Notes under the pieces: generated by a model
What the model was told of the DNA's origin: nothing
What the model saw: only the letters and a program-made list of their open reading frames with translations
Database searches by the model: none
NCBI GenBank assembly: GCA_963969365.1
Contig: OZ017755.1
Span: forward strand, 1,984,001 to 2,048,000
Length of the DNA stretch: 64,000 nucleotides
From: Asterochloris sp. CNOR1
Lineage: Eukaryota; Chlorophyta; Trebouxiophyceae; Trebouxiales; Trebouxiaceae
Reading direction: 5' to 3'
Translations under genes and position numbers: made by a program
Shown: in pieces, positions 1-15,300 of the stretch
Numbering within the stretch: the stretch's first letter is position 1
How the letters are laid out: each line of letters starts with the position of its first letter

Positions 1-3112
<3,112 letters not shown>

Positions 3113-3389
3113 AAGAAAGTCTCTCAGTAAAAAATGGTGGTGTTTGCTTGCTGTTCTCTCTGAATGAACTTGTTGTGCACTGCTGGCAGATCGTCAGACA
3201 TATTATGAGCCAACCAAAACCATGTCTGCAACTCCATGTCTTGATAGACGGCACAGCAGATAGATGGAGCTTCTGCTGTATGAGCTGGTGATGATTTCGT
3301 ATCATGAGACAACATCTTGGAGTGCGACATAGGCCGCCAGGTCAGACAGCAGGCATGCCCGTCTTCCTACACCCTTTCTGACGACAGCA
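3113..3389. other. Short intergenic gap, kinase 3' end to CPC1 start
   Basis: A 277-base gap between two genes on the same strand. It must hold the 3' UTR of the kinase and the promoter or 5' UTR of the next gene. It is more AT-rich than the flanking exons. I see no clear TATA box, poly(A) signal or small gene. Confidence 0.5.
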
Positions 3390-6300
3390 ATGACACAGCT
3401 GTTGCGAAAGTGGCTTGTGGAGGAAGTGGGGTCCCCTGATGCAGGGCCATCCTTGGAGCAGGTGAGCCATGATGGACCTGTAATGGCTTACCGATGCTTG
3501 AGGATCGATGCAGAACACAGAAAATCTCAACTCCTTCATGCAGCACTTTGCCAATGGCTACTGGCTGGGGGAGATGCTCAGCAAACTTAACCTGCAGCCA
3601 GACTTTGATCACTTCGAGGACCGCAGGACGCCAGATGCCATGCTCAAGAACTATGCAAGGCTACAGGTATGCATTGCTGCACGTCTATTCCCAAGCATCT
3701 GTATGGGACTGGGCCACTGTCTGCTGCTGCCGGCAGTACATGTATATGGCCTCCCCAATGCAGAATCTGAATCGCCTGAGCCCAGACACTGCCCTGCGCT
3801 GCAGCCAACCTTCACAAAGTTGCATGTCCCCTTCACCTCTCAGACAGCTAAGCAGCTGATGCGAGGTGACAAAGGGGCAGCGGCGCAGCTCCTGTACGGC
3901 ATCAAGTCAGCAGTTGACAGGGATGGCGGTGCTGACAGTGTGGGCCCCAATCCCACCAAGCTGGCAGCCACCTTTGGCTTCAAGATGCCGCTGAGCCGCG
4001 GCCTGCTGGACAGCAACGGATATAGGCAAGCTGCTTCTGCAGCGCTGCAGGCTGTGCGCCACATCAGCTCACGCCCAAAAACTGGAGCCTGAGAGCACTC
4101 TGCTTTGCTCTGCAAGCCTGCAACAAACTCTGGATTATGAGGTGGAGCCGCTGTACACATGCTGTCCTGCTGGAGCCCCCAACTGCAGACGTGTCTGGAA
4201 GCCCTGACCTGATGCTGTGGGAAGGATTTGCCGCCCTCATTTGCTGCAGCTAACCTCTGCAAACACTTGAGGAGACCCTGAGCTACTGCAGGAGGCAAAT
4301 GCCTGCCCTTGACCTCAAAGGTCGAGACAATCTCTGCAACCATCAGCCCTGCTGCAGGTCGCAGCTGCAGACATATGAGGAGGGCACCCTCCACCAGTTT
4401 GAGGACAACCTGGTGGCGGCTGTCGGCAGCCGCGCTGCGCAGCTGGAGCAGCTGCACCTGCACAAGTATGCAGAGGAGGCAGCCAGGCAGGCTCGGGAAG
4501 CTGCCAAGGTGAGCAGCTGCACAGGCGCACAGACAGAGGTCAGCAGACCAGGCTTGCAAGGTTGCCGCACCCGAACAACGGCACCTGCACAAGTGAGAAG
4601 TGCACATTCACAGGGGTGCAGACTGCCTGCAGTGATAGCAATGCACCACAAATACATGCTCATGGGCACAGGCAAGATTATGTTGATTTGCTGCTCTATC
4701 CACAGGCTCACCCGATTCAAGCCATCTCTGTATGTGACTGTCTTGTGCAAGAAGACCAGGAAGGGTTGCCGAGGGCATTGGCAGGGTCAAATGTACATCT
4801 GATGCGCTGCAGGCTGCAGCTGACAGCCAGGCAGCGACCGTCGCGCAGCGCAATCGGCGCCGGGAGGAGCTGCTGTCCAGCATCCACAACAGGACGCAGG
4901 CACGCCTGTCGTCAACTGACCAGCAGCTTGCAGTCCACACTGCTCTGCGGGACAGGCAGGTGAGGCTGCAGCCCTCAGTGCTCCTGTGCGCATGCAGCGG
5001 GCTGCTGGCATGCCGCTTGCTGTGCCTGAGCAGGCCATTAAGGCTGACTGTTGGTCAAGCTGCAGTGTCCTGCAGACTGCCAGCAATGTGTCAGCCTGCA
5101 GCACACCTGGCCATGCGCATTCGAGATCGCTGCAACAAACGCGTCTACGGCCAGCATCAGTGTCTCCAGCGCAGTTTGTGCAGAACCACAGGTGATCTAA
5201 CTGTGTGCATGCAGGCAGGGCTGGAAAAGGCTGACCTGCGCGTTGAGGTCAGTGTGCAGGAGCACAGGCGACTGAAGAAGCAGCTGGCAGCCCAGCGCGC
5301 CACCCTTGATGCCAGCGGAGGCAAGCTGTGGCACCAGATGTGCCAGCTTGCTTCAAGCGCTCCCTGACTCCTTGGGCTTAACCTCTGGCCCTTGAGGATA
5401 CCTGGACAACAGCTGGCCCCTCTCGTGATATAGAATGCGGGCAGCACTGGTCCAAGCCCTGGCATCTGCCCTCCCAGGCTGCTGTGTCAGTTGCCTCTGT
5501 TGCCCTCATACCTCAGTGATCTGCCTGTATGGCTCAGAGAAGAGGGCACCTGGCCTGCCAGTCAAGCCCCCTGCTTCCCTGTGGAAATGTCCCACATTTT
5601 CCGCCATCTGCACCACAATACTGATGTCTGTAGTGATTGTGTCACGACATGCCTCAATGTTTGGGCTGCCGATGCACTCACCACTTCAGGCTGTGCAACC
5701 TATGTGCAGGCATTGATGCCTTCGAGAGCAACCTGCTCCGCATGGCCTCCAGCATTCAGGAGGACTCTGCAGCTGACCTAGCCCTGTCAGCCAGTGCCAC
5801 TCCCCAGGAGCACATGCAGCACCTCAGGTGGGCCAACTCCAAGGAGTAGATCTCCCTGAGAAAGATAGTTTTGAGGTTCTTCTGCAACCCCAATGCACGG
5901 GCTTGCCAACTGTTTCTGTGCGGCATGCTGAGGCCTCAGCTGAACCTCAACCCGTTGTTGCTACTTAGGGAGCTACTACCCAGCCACAAGCAGCTGCTCA
6001 GCGCCAGCCAGGGCTGCCTGCAGCGCATCCAGAGCCGACATCTCCTGTTGCCATCGCCTGTATGGTCTGCGGCCCCTGTGATGCTCTGCCTGACCCAATG
6101 CCCAGCTCAGCTCATCTACATGCGGTGCTTGCTTTGCTGCACAGGAGGCTTGCGTCCGGCCACAAGCAGCTGCTCAGCGCCAGCCAGGGCTGTCTACGGC
6201 CAACCTGTTCTGGACCTCACCAGACCTTGCCTGTATGCTGTCTGGCAACTTCGATGCCCTGCCTGGCCCCAGAGCTCCACACAGTGTGCTGCGACCCCCT

Positions 6301-9300
6301 TTTGTGCAGGGAGCGTGCGCCCCGCCACGAGCAGCTGCTCAGCGATAGTCAGGGCTACCTGCAGCACATCCGGGCCAGGCACAGGTCAGCCACTGCCGCC
6401 AGGCGGGACAGGGAGGCGCGACGCCGCAAGGCTGTGGCAGACCAGCTGGGCCTGCAGCAGGTTGGTAGTACGGCATGGCCTTGGCATCGTACAGCCTGCT
6501 GGCCAGCGTCAAGCGGGCTGCAGAGGGCAGCTGTGGTTGTTGCAGTGCTTTCCACTCCCCGCACCTTGCACACTAGATATACAAGCACGTGCAAGGTTGG
6601 GAGTGTGGCACACAAGGCCTTGACACTTTGTTAACCAGCTCACGCTTCAGGTAGCCCGTGGTTAGGGTGGGGATCTGGCACACTCTGTCACTGCTGACGT
6701 CTGCTTGATAGATCCGCAGCAGTTCCCTATTGCCGCATTGCCATGCTGTAGCCTGCACTGCAGCACCTTGAAAGCCACGCTGTTGCCAAGATGCCTCTCA
6801 TAGGCAAACGGCACTGCCAAGCCTGTGGGGGCTTAGCAAACATTGTGCCTGTGCCTGTCATGACAATAGCCTGACGCCAAGCAGGCCTCATCACTGTTCT
6901 GTGGCCCCTTTGAAGCTCCAGGAACGCTCGATGTGCAGCGCCTGCCCAGCAGAGGCTGAGAGCAAGCCAGCCTATGTTTGGTTTTGCACCTCTTCCAAAC
7001 CCTTGGATCCCTTGTTATATGATTATACCTCTCTGCCTAAAGGCGCCAGACTGGCGCAAACGCATGCTGTGGCCCCTTAGGAGCCTTAGGCGAATTCATG
7101 TTTTGATCCCTGCCCTGCAGGAGGCTGAGCGCCAGGGAGGCTTGGACACCATCCTGGCTGCCCTCGCGCAGAAGGGAGCTCAGGAAGCAGCACTGGCATT
7201 GGAGCTGGCTGCACTGCGTGGGCAGGAGCAGGTGGGAATGCTGGGACCAGGCAGCAGCCGCCTTGATGCCACCACTTTTGCACAGCAGCCAGGTTTGCCA
7301 TTGGCAGGCAGTGTTTCTGTTTGGTCTGACCCTGACCCCTCCCTGCAGCAAGTGCCTGTACGCGTCCGCAGTGTCTGCAGAGTGCAGCACAGACTTGACG
7401 TCTGGCGCTCCCCCTGCCACAGCATGCTGCTGCTGCACATAGGCAGTCAAGGACGGCTATCACAGGAGTGTGTGCTGCCTGGTCCAGCACGCTGCTCTCA
7501 TGCTGGCCTTACGCTGCTGCAGGCCATCAAGGACCGCCGTGTGGAGCGTGAGCAGGAGTACGCTGCCCAGCGTGAGGCGGAGTTCCAGGCCTCCTTGGAT
7601 GCAGAGGCAGCCGCCCAGAGGGCCCTGAGGGACAGGTACAGCACCGATGCGGCCCAGCAGGTGCAAGAGTACAGGAGGCAGCAGGAGGAGCGCCAGGCGG
7701 CCAAGCGGGCCGCGCATGAGGACATGGCCCGCGACATGGCCTGGCAGGTAACAGACCAGGGTGCAGCCAGCCAGGGTACATGTAATTGGTGCTGCCTGTC
7801 TAGCTGTGGAGTGGGCTAAAATTGGCTTGACTGAGGCTCTTCCTGCCTGCACTGGCAGTGCCTTGAGCAGCAAGCAGCCAAGCAGGCCGCATACAAGGAG
7901 ACGGCCCACGAGATGGCCAGGCGGATGATGAATGTACCAGAGCAAAGGCTTGGATGAGGCTGCTGCTGAATGTGCCTTCAGCAGTGTGCAGCTGAGCCGG
8001 CCAGGCACGACATGACAGCTTGCAACATGGCCTGACAGGTGACAGAGGAGGTGCAGCAAGACTTGCTGAGTCAACTACAGCCAGTGCAGTCAGAAGCCAG
8101 CATCCAAGCTGGCCACGCATGAGGAGATGGTGGGCAAAGTGGCCTGCATGAAGGAGCTAGGGGCAGGAGCCTGGTCTGCGCTGATTGTCATATTCACGGT
8201 GGCACATAGTGACATCATGAGCCACTGCCCCGCCACATGGAAGCTTTGAGAGTACGTCTGACTGTGAAGGGCAGCCTGTGCTGCAGATGGTAGGTGTAAT
8301 ATACGCATCATGCAGGAGCTTGTGAGCATCTGACGTGACAGCCCTCCTGTGCTGCAGATGGTGGGCGTTGCAGAGCGTGCTCTGGCCTACAGGGAGCAGA
8401 CAGAGGGTGCCAAAGTGCCACGCCCCATGTTCAGGTGCTGAATGCCTGTGCATGTTTGCTAGACAAACTGACTGCTGGGGTCTTGCGTAGGTCTGCTGCA
8501 GCTGCAGAGCACCAGCTGCTTGGCCCTCCGCGCCCACATGGTGCTGCGGCCTGGCTACAAAATAGACCAATTAGCCTGGGCAGCAGCCAAGAGGTGTTTG
8601 ATCAACAAACTTCAGAGCCACTAGCTGCATGCTGCAGCACCACCCTTGCCGTGACTGTGCAGGCAGTGGGCTGCCATGTTTGTGGCTGGGGCTCCGGAGA
8701 TAAGTGCAAAGCCAGCCCCAATGCTTCCAGAGCAGGAGGCCCCTGCCACCCCTGTGGACCAGGCATCGCTGCAGGTAGCACCGCGGCGCATTGCTGGGGC
8801 CTGGAGGCTGCTTTGGTTATTGCAGCCTGTGCAGCCTCTGAAGCTCCGCTGCAAACAGATTGCTTGGCATGTGTGCCCCCATCATCCGGTGTTCAGACGC
8901 GTGCTCCTTGTGAGGTCACCACCACTCTGTAAGCCATTGGTGTCATGCATGACATGCTGCCCCTGCACCTCATGACAGCTCTCCACCGGGAGGGCTCAGC
9001 AAACAGCACCAAACGATTACAAGGTATCTGGCTGCATGCACGGCCAGAGACTGCGACACAGCCCTGTGTGTCCTGCATAAGAGCTGCCACCTGCAGGACT
9101 ACCTTGGCTGGTCAGGGCAGTGGGAGGCGCCCGCCCCAGAGCTGCCGACAGGCCACAACGAGCAGCTGGCCCTTGTGGTGTCAGAGCTGAGCACTGCAGC
9201 TGCTGTGGCGGCAGCAGGTGCCCCGCTGCAGGCTGCAGCAGGAGGAGTGCAGCTGCCCCTGCGTCTGGCACTGGTGGGGGCGCCCCTGGCCGGCAAGACC

Positions 9301-12300
9301 ACGCAGGCCCGCAGGCTAGCAGAGGAGCACAACCTCAAGGTACAGCTGTGGTGGGGCTTGACCGCCTGCCATCTCTGATAGAGGTCGTGTTCTTAGGGGG
9401 CACAGCTTACACAACATGCTGCAGCCGGTGGCAGAGGAGCATAACCACAAGAGGTGCTGAGCCTTGATGTGCCTGCCTGCGTGCTGCATCAGTGGCAAGG
9501 CTGGTGCATGGCACTTACGACGTGCTATCTTTGTCGTCTCAGCCTCTAAGGTATACAGCGTACACAGGGAATAGCCTTGCCCGCTGGCCTGCTGCAAAGG
9601 CGCCCCAGTTGTGCAGAGCACAAACTCATGTGGTGCTGCACCAACCCTTGCCTGTGAACGGTGCAGATCTTAGGCATGATGGCCGCAAAAGATGCCCTTG
9701 TTATTCGTGCCAGTCTGCCTGCTGCAGCAGTCCTCAAGTTTATGCTGTGCATGGCCTGTGCTGGTGTCAGCAGCAAGTGGTGCTGTGGCCTGTGCCCTCA
9801 GCTTGCAAACACAGCACATCTCGTTCTGCAGGTGCTGACACCCTCAGCAGTCATCGATGCGGCTGTGACTGCTGCAAAGGCGCATGTGCCACAAGCTTCC
9901 GTTGCAAACGCGTCGCCAGAGTCATTCCCCACTGCAGAGGGTGCAAGCGAGGGTGTGCCAGCTGAGGCGGCCCTGCCCTCAGCTGTGCCTCAGAATGTGC
10001 AGCTGGGTCTGCAAGCACAGCAGGCTCTGCAGGTGGGTCCTTCACCTGACAATAGTCGAGCAGATCCCGACTGATAGACTGTCTGGGTTGCACAATCACT
10101 GGCTCCAAAGCAGCCCCAAGCAGTCCAATATGCTGCCTTTTCTGCGTGCAGGCTGGGCAGGTTGTCCCTGATGACGTGCTCACGCAGCTGATGGTGCAAG
10201 CCATTGCCGATGTTGTCAGACTCCTGGGGACTAGTTCCACAGAGACAGCCGGTACAGAGAAAGGAGACAGAGCACCTGCCAAGGTGGATCTGCAGGACGT
10301 ACTGAGCTGTTAGCGGCCTGACAGTATTTGTGACTACCCGGTTGCATGTAGCATGCCGGTGCCGAGGCAGAGGTGCTGATGTGTGCGTCCAGCATGCCTG
10401 CAGACTCTGTCAGCTACACCTGGCATCAGTGTCCTCTACAAGGGTGGGGTGTGTCAGGAGAATAGCGGCCGCTCACGGGCTGCCTGGATCTCACGGAAAA
10501 GCAGTAAGCTGCATGAAAGTGGAAACACAGCACCTGCTGTGATCTGCTACAGCTGGGATGCATGACATACCCTTGTTGCATGCAGGGTGCTAAAGCTGCA
10601 GCTGCCAAGCCTCCTGCACCTGCGAAAGGCAAGAAGGGCAAGGAGGAGGACAAGCCCCTGCAGGTGTGCTTGGCAGCTGCAACTCTGTGTGGCAGTCAGG
10701 CTGCCTGCAGCCCTGCATGACTGCAACAACTGGAAGTGTTGCCAGGGCCAACAAGTGAAGACTGGGCAGGATCTGGGTCATGTTGGCAGCTGTCACTGCT
10801 GCCATCAGGTGTGCTCCTTGCACCACTCACTCGTACCGCCGTCATGAGGGCCACCTGTTCAGAGTGGCCACAAGATGGAGGCATTTCCGCTTTTCTCCTG
10901 CTCGCTGCCTTTGCTGGTGCTGGAGCTAGGCATGGGCAGCACTGTGTGCCGAAGGGCCTTTTTAGGCTTCCTGCGGAGGCTGTGTGCAGTGTCGCTGCAG
11001 CTGCTGGCTCCATGCCTGCGCAGGGCTATGTCCTGGAGGGCTTCCCTGCCACCGCAGCCCAGGCCCGGCTGCTTGAGAAGGCCCTGACTGGGCTGGACCT
11101 GGAGCAAGAGGCTGCCATGCGGGCTGGCGCTTCGAAGCTGGCGCCGCCACCTGCCACAGCCTTCCCAGACCCTGATCGCTCTCTGGTCTCAGGTGGGCTT
11201 TCAGTGTGGTGGACAGGCACCTTTCGCTGTGTCCCCATGATCTGGCTGCAATCTGGCCTGGGTAGGCACCATTTTTTGTGTTGCTTTCAGGCTGCCATGA
11301 GGGTCGGCGCCTCTAAGCTGGCACGCCACTTGCATCGACCTCGCCACCTCCTCATCGCTCCTTGGTCTAGAGTGGGCATTGCGCAGGTTCCTTCCTGAAA
11401 CAAGCTGGAGGTGTCTCGCCATTGAGATGCCCTGGTTTTGCTAGAGATGGTGCGCAGGCAGCTTGAGAGGCTGGGCTGCCGAGGTTTTGCTGGCAACATG
11501 CAGCCAAGAGATGCCAACCAGCTTGATCCTACATGGGGCTCTGGCTCCGTTCATGGGCGGTTTGTCACAAGACATCAGAGCCAGAAACAAGGGCATTTCT
11601 GCCTTCTATGATAGCATTCACTGCAGGCCCAGAGATTAGTGCAAAATTGGTGGAGCTGGCATGTGGGTCGGTGGCAGGTGTTGGCTGCATGTGACCGGTA
11701 GACGTCACAGACCCTGCTGCAATGTGGCTGGGACACTGCCTTGGCGCTGGGACTGGCAGATGTGTCCATGGCAGGCACTGCCTAACAGCAGGGACCTCAT
11801 ACCTGTCTACAGGCCTGGATGCTGTTGTGGTGCTGGATCTGTCAGATGAGTCTGTGGCGGTCAAGCGGGCGCTGGGCAGGCGGGTGGACCCCCTGACAGG
11901 CCGCGCCTACCACCTGGAGTTTGACCCACCCCCAGCAAAGGAGCCTGGGCTGGCAGACAGGCTGAAGGTGAAGTGCAGTGCCAGGCAGTGGGTCGACAGG
12001 CTGAGGGTGGTTGCACAACCCCTGTGGGCCAGGTCGGCAGGGACCCCACAGTGCTCCTCTGGGCAGTCTCCGGCAGCAAGAGTGTCGCGCTTTGGCGCTG
12101 TGTGGGAAATTGCAGATGGTGCCACCTGCATGATGCCCAACCAACACTGCTGACTGCCCTGACACTCGGTGGAGGTTCTTCTGTGAAGTTGTGAGACCTT
12201 GCAGAAACATTTTGGTCTGCTGAAGCAGGCCTTCCTGCTGATGCAGGCTGTCACTGGTGAGGACAATGCAGACGGCCGCATCACAGACCGCTTGGCAGCC

Positions 12301-15300
12301 CATGCTGCTGCCAAGGGTGACTTGGACGCCTGGCTGTCCAGGTTTGCCTCCCTACGCCACACCATACCTGCATCAGGCACCCTGGCTGAGGTGGCTGAGG
12401 GTGCCACGGCTGTGGCGGAGGGCATCCTGCGCGCTAAGCTTGCGGCCGCTGCTGCCAAGGTGAGGGATGCCAGTGCTAGGAGACATCATTGCAATGCATG
12501 GTTGTTCTGTCTTGTTGCCGTGCTGGCTGCACAGGTCCTGCGCCTGAAGCATGCAGCCACTCCCAAGGCAAGCAGCAGTCACCAGCGCTGATGGCCTCGA
12601 TTAAATCTGTGCTGCAGCTAAGGCAGAGGGTGGTCTGTGTGCCCGGTCAGGCAGTTGCTACTGCCACGTGGAAGATTGGAATTCACAGTGCAATTTGGGA
12701 TGCATGGCAGCATTCCCGATGCAGGCCTGAGCTGCCCCAACGGCTGCTGGGAGAGCTGTGCTGTGCTTGTTGCGCTGGCTGCACAGGGCCTGCACTGATA
12801 CAGCTGAGAAGTGATCACCAATGGTCTGCAGGCAGCTGCAGCAGCTGCCGAGCGGGCTTGTGCAGCAGCGGAGGCGGCTCGCGCGCAGGCAGACAGCGCT
12901 CAGGCCAGCGCAGCCGCTGTCGCCCAAGAGCTGCTCACCAGCAAACGTGCAGAGATAGAGGCGGGAGAGCTGTTGGAGAAGGCCAAAAACCCCAAGGACG
13001 CAGACCCAGCTGCGGCGGAGATCCTCAAGGTGGGGCAGCCTGTTCTGGCATTGGAGACGGTTGTCCGCATGTTCCCAGAGTTGCAGAGCCCACCATTCGG
13101 TCTGCTTGCCATTGTATGCCCTGCCTGGCTTGGCAGAGATCCTGAAAGTGGTCAGCTGCCCTTAGCCTGGTCGGACACGGGGCAGGTTCTTTTGCAGGTT
13201 CTCCTGCGTTTCATCCTCTGAAGCGCTGCCCATCCTGAGCATCGCTATGCCCCTGCTCAGCTCAACCAGCAGCAGCAACGTCAAGGCAACTGGTCCTCAC
13301 TCACTCTGCAGCATGGAGTGTGGCAACGTGGCAGCATATCATCCAGCCTAGCTTTGGGTGGCTCGCCTGTCTTTGAGCTCATTCCATGGATGGCAAAAGC
13401 AGTTGGCAGTGGCAGGACAGCACCAAGAAGTCAAATTTCTTGCTGCAGGCCCAGTCGGCTGAGAAGTGTGCAGCTCAGCTCAAGCTGGCAAGGGCTGCAG
13501 CTGCTGAGGGGGCCACAGCCGCTGATGCAGCCGCTAGCGCTGCTCAGGAGGCTGTGGCGGCAGCAGACACGGCCAGGGAGGGCACTGCAGGAGCTGTGGA
13601 GGCATGTGCTAGCGCCCAAGCTGCTGCTGTGGCCGCCGCAGAACGGGCTGCACAGTCGGGTAGGTGCCAGAGGGGCTGAGCTTTGCTGGCAGAGCAACCT
13701 CACATGTACAGTGTACTGTGCACTGAGGGTGGCAGGCTGCTGCCCAGCCTTTGAATGACAATCATTTGCAGGCTAAGTGAAGCTGCCCTCCTGTGCTGCT
13801 TGCATGTGCATGCCAGACATGAGGCAGCAAAGCAGGGCAGTGACTGCCCTTCAGCAGTGGCAGTGGTCCCATGTTTCCTCTCGCGATGGATGCCTGGCGA
13901 GGCATGCAATTGCCCAGCAACTGCAGCAGGGGATGAGTCTCTTTTCCCAAGTGGATGCATCTGCATCTGCAGGTGAGGCAGCCAAGCAGGCAGCGGCGCG
14001 AGCTGTGACAGCTCAGTCAGCAGCGGCAGCCATAGTTGCAGATGTGGAGCGGCGGCTGGCAGCAGCTGCCCAGCCCCCACCAGAAGGTGGAGTCAAGGCT
14101 CTGGCTGGCCCCACACCTGGAGAGGTGGGTGCTGCTGACAGCACCCAGGACCTGCAACTGCCGCGCAGGCATCAGCCTAGACTGGGGCAGCTGCACATTA
14201 CCCTCTGGAGAACAGAGTTGTCAGGCAATGGCTAGGCCAGCAGGTGCTGTCCAAGCCAGCGCCTGAGAAAGCCAGGGGCATCTGGCTACATGTATGGCAG
14301 TCATGATGTACATCTGCTGCTGAGGGTCTATACACCCCTTACATTCAGCTCCTAGAACTGGGGTTGACTCACTGATGCCAGTACAAAATAGAGGGAGCTG
14401 CTTCGTGCTCAGGTGCCATGTTTGGCAAGTGTCCGAAAATTTCTAGAGATCAGGCATTTGCGGCACAGGTCCTCGGCCTGCTGCTTGTCCTGGTGCTAGC
14501 ATGAGCATTGCCTACCTTTGCTGCAAGACACCCTTTCATCCACCTGCATGGCATATCACCCCCTTCCCGCTCTGGTACCGCTACATCTGCCCACCCCCTT
14601 CCTGGCAGTCCCAGCTGGCGCTGGCCTGAGTGGCTCAAGTGATGGCTAAAATTACCCTTCCACCTCTCATGCTGCAGGATGCAGCTAGACCTGTCCTCCT
14701 GCCGGTCACACAGGACCTTTTCAGCATCTCATGCTGCTGCACCTACACTGAATCCACCTGCTGCAGGTTGCAGCTGGGCCCCCGCAGGCTGCAGCTGTAG
14801 CTGCGCAGACCCCCCTGGCAGTCCCTGTGGACGCCAAGCTGGGGGCGGTCCTGCACCAGCAGTGGTCGGCAGCTGAAGGAGCATTCTTGGAGGGGCTGCT
14901 GCGCCTGTTTGTGCAGCTCAGGGGGGAGCTGGAGCACTACCCGGCCCACTTTGCTGGTGAGTGAGCAGTCAGGCAGTCTCTACCCTCAGACCACATCCCA
15001 AACGCTCATATAGGGCACAGATGCTGTCAGAGTGTCTATCCCTGGACACATGCACAAGCTAGCTGAAGGAGCACCTTGTAGACACAACTGCAGCTGCTGC
15101 AAAAGGCATGCTCTGAACACTTCCTGCTCAAGGATGAGCAGGAGCACTGCACAGTTTGCTGGTGAGCAGCTAGACCAACAATTTTACAACATAGGAGCTT
15201 GCAGCTGCAGGAGGAGCATCCATATACAAACGCTGCTGCCGGGCAGCTTGTGCCGCTCCTGGCCTGGCTGTGGACGTGCCCTGCATCAGCACATGGCATC

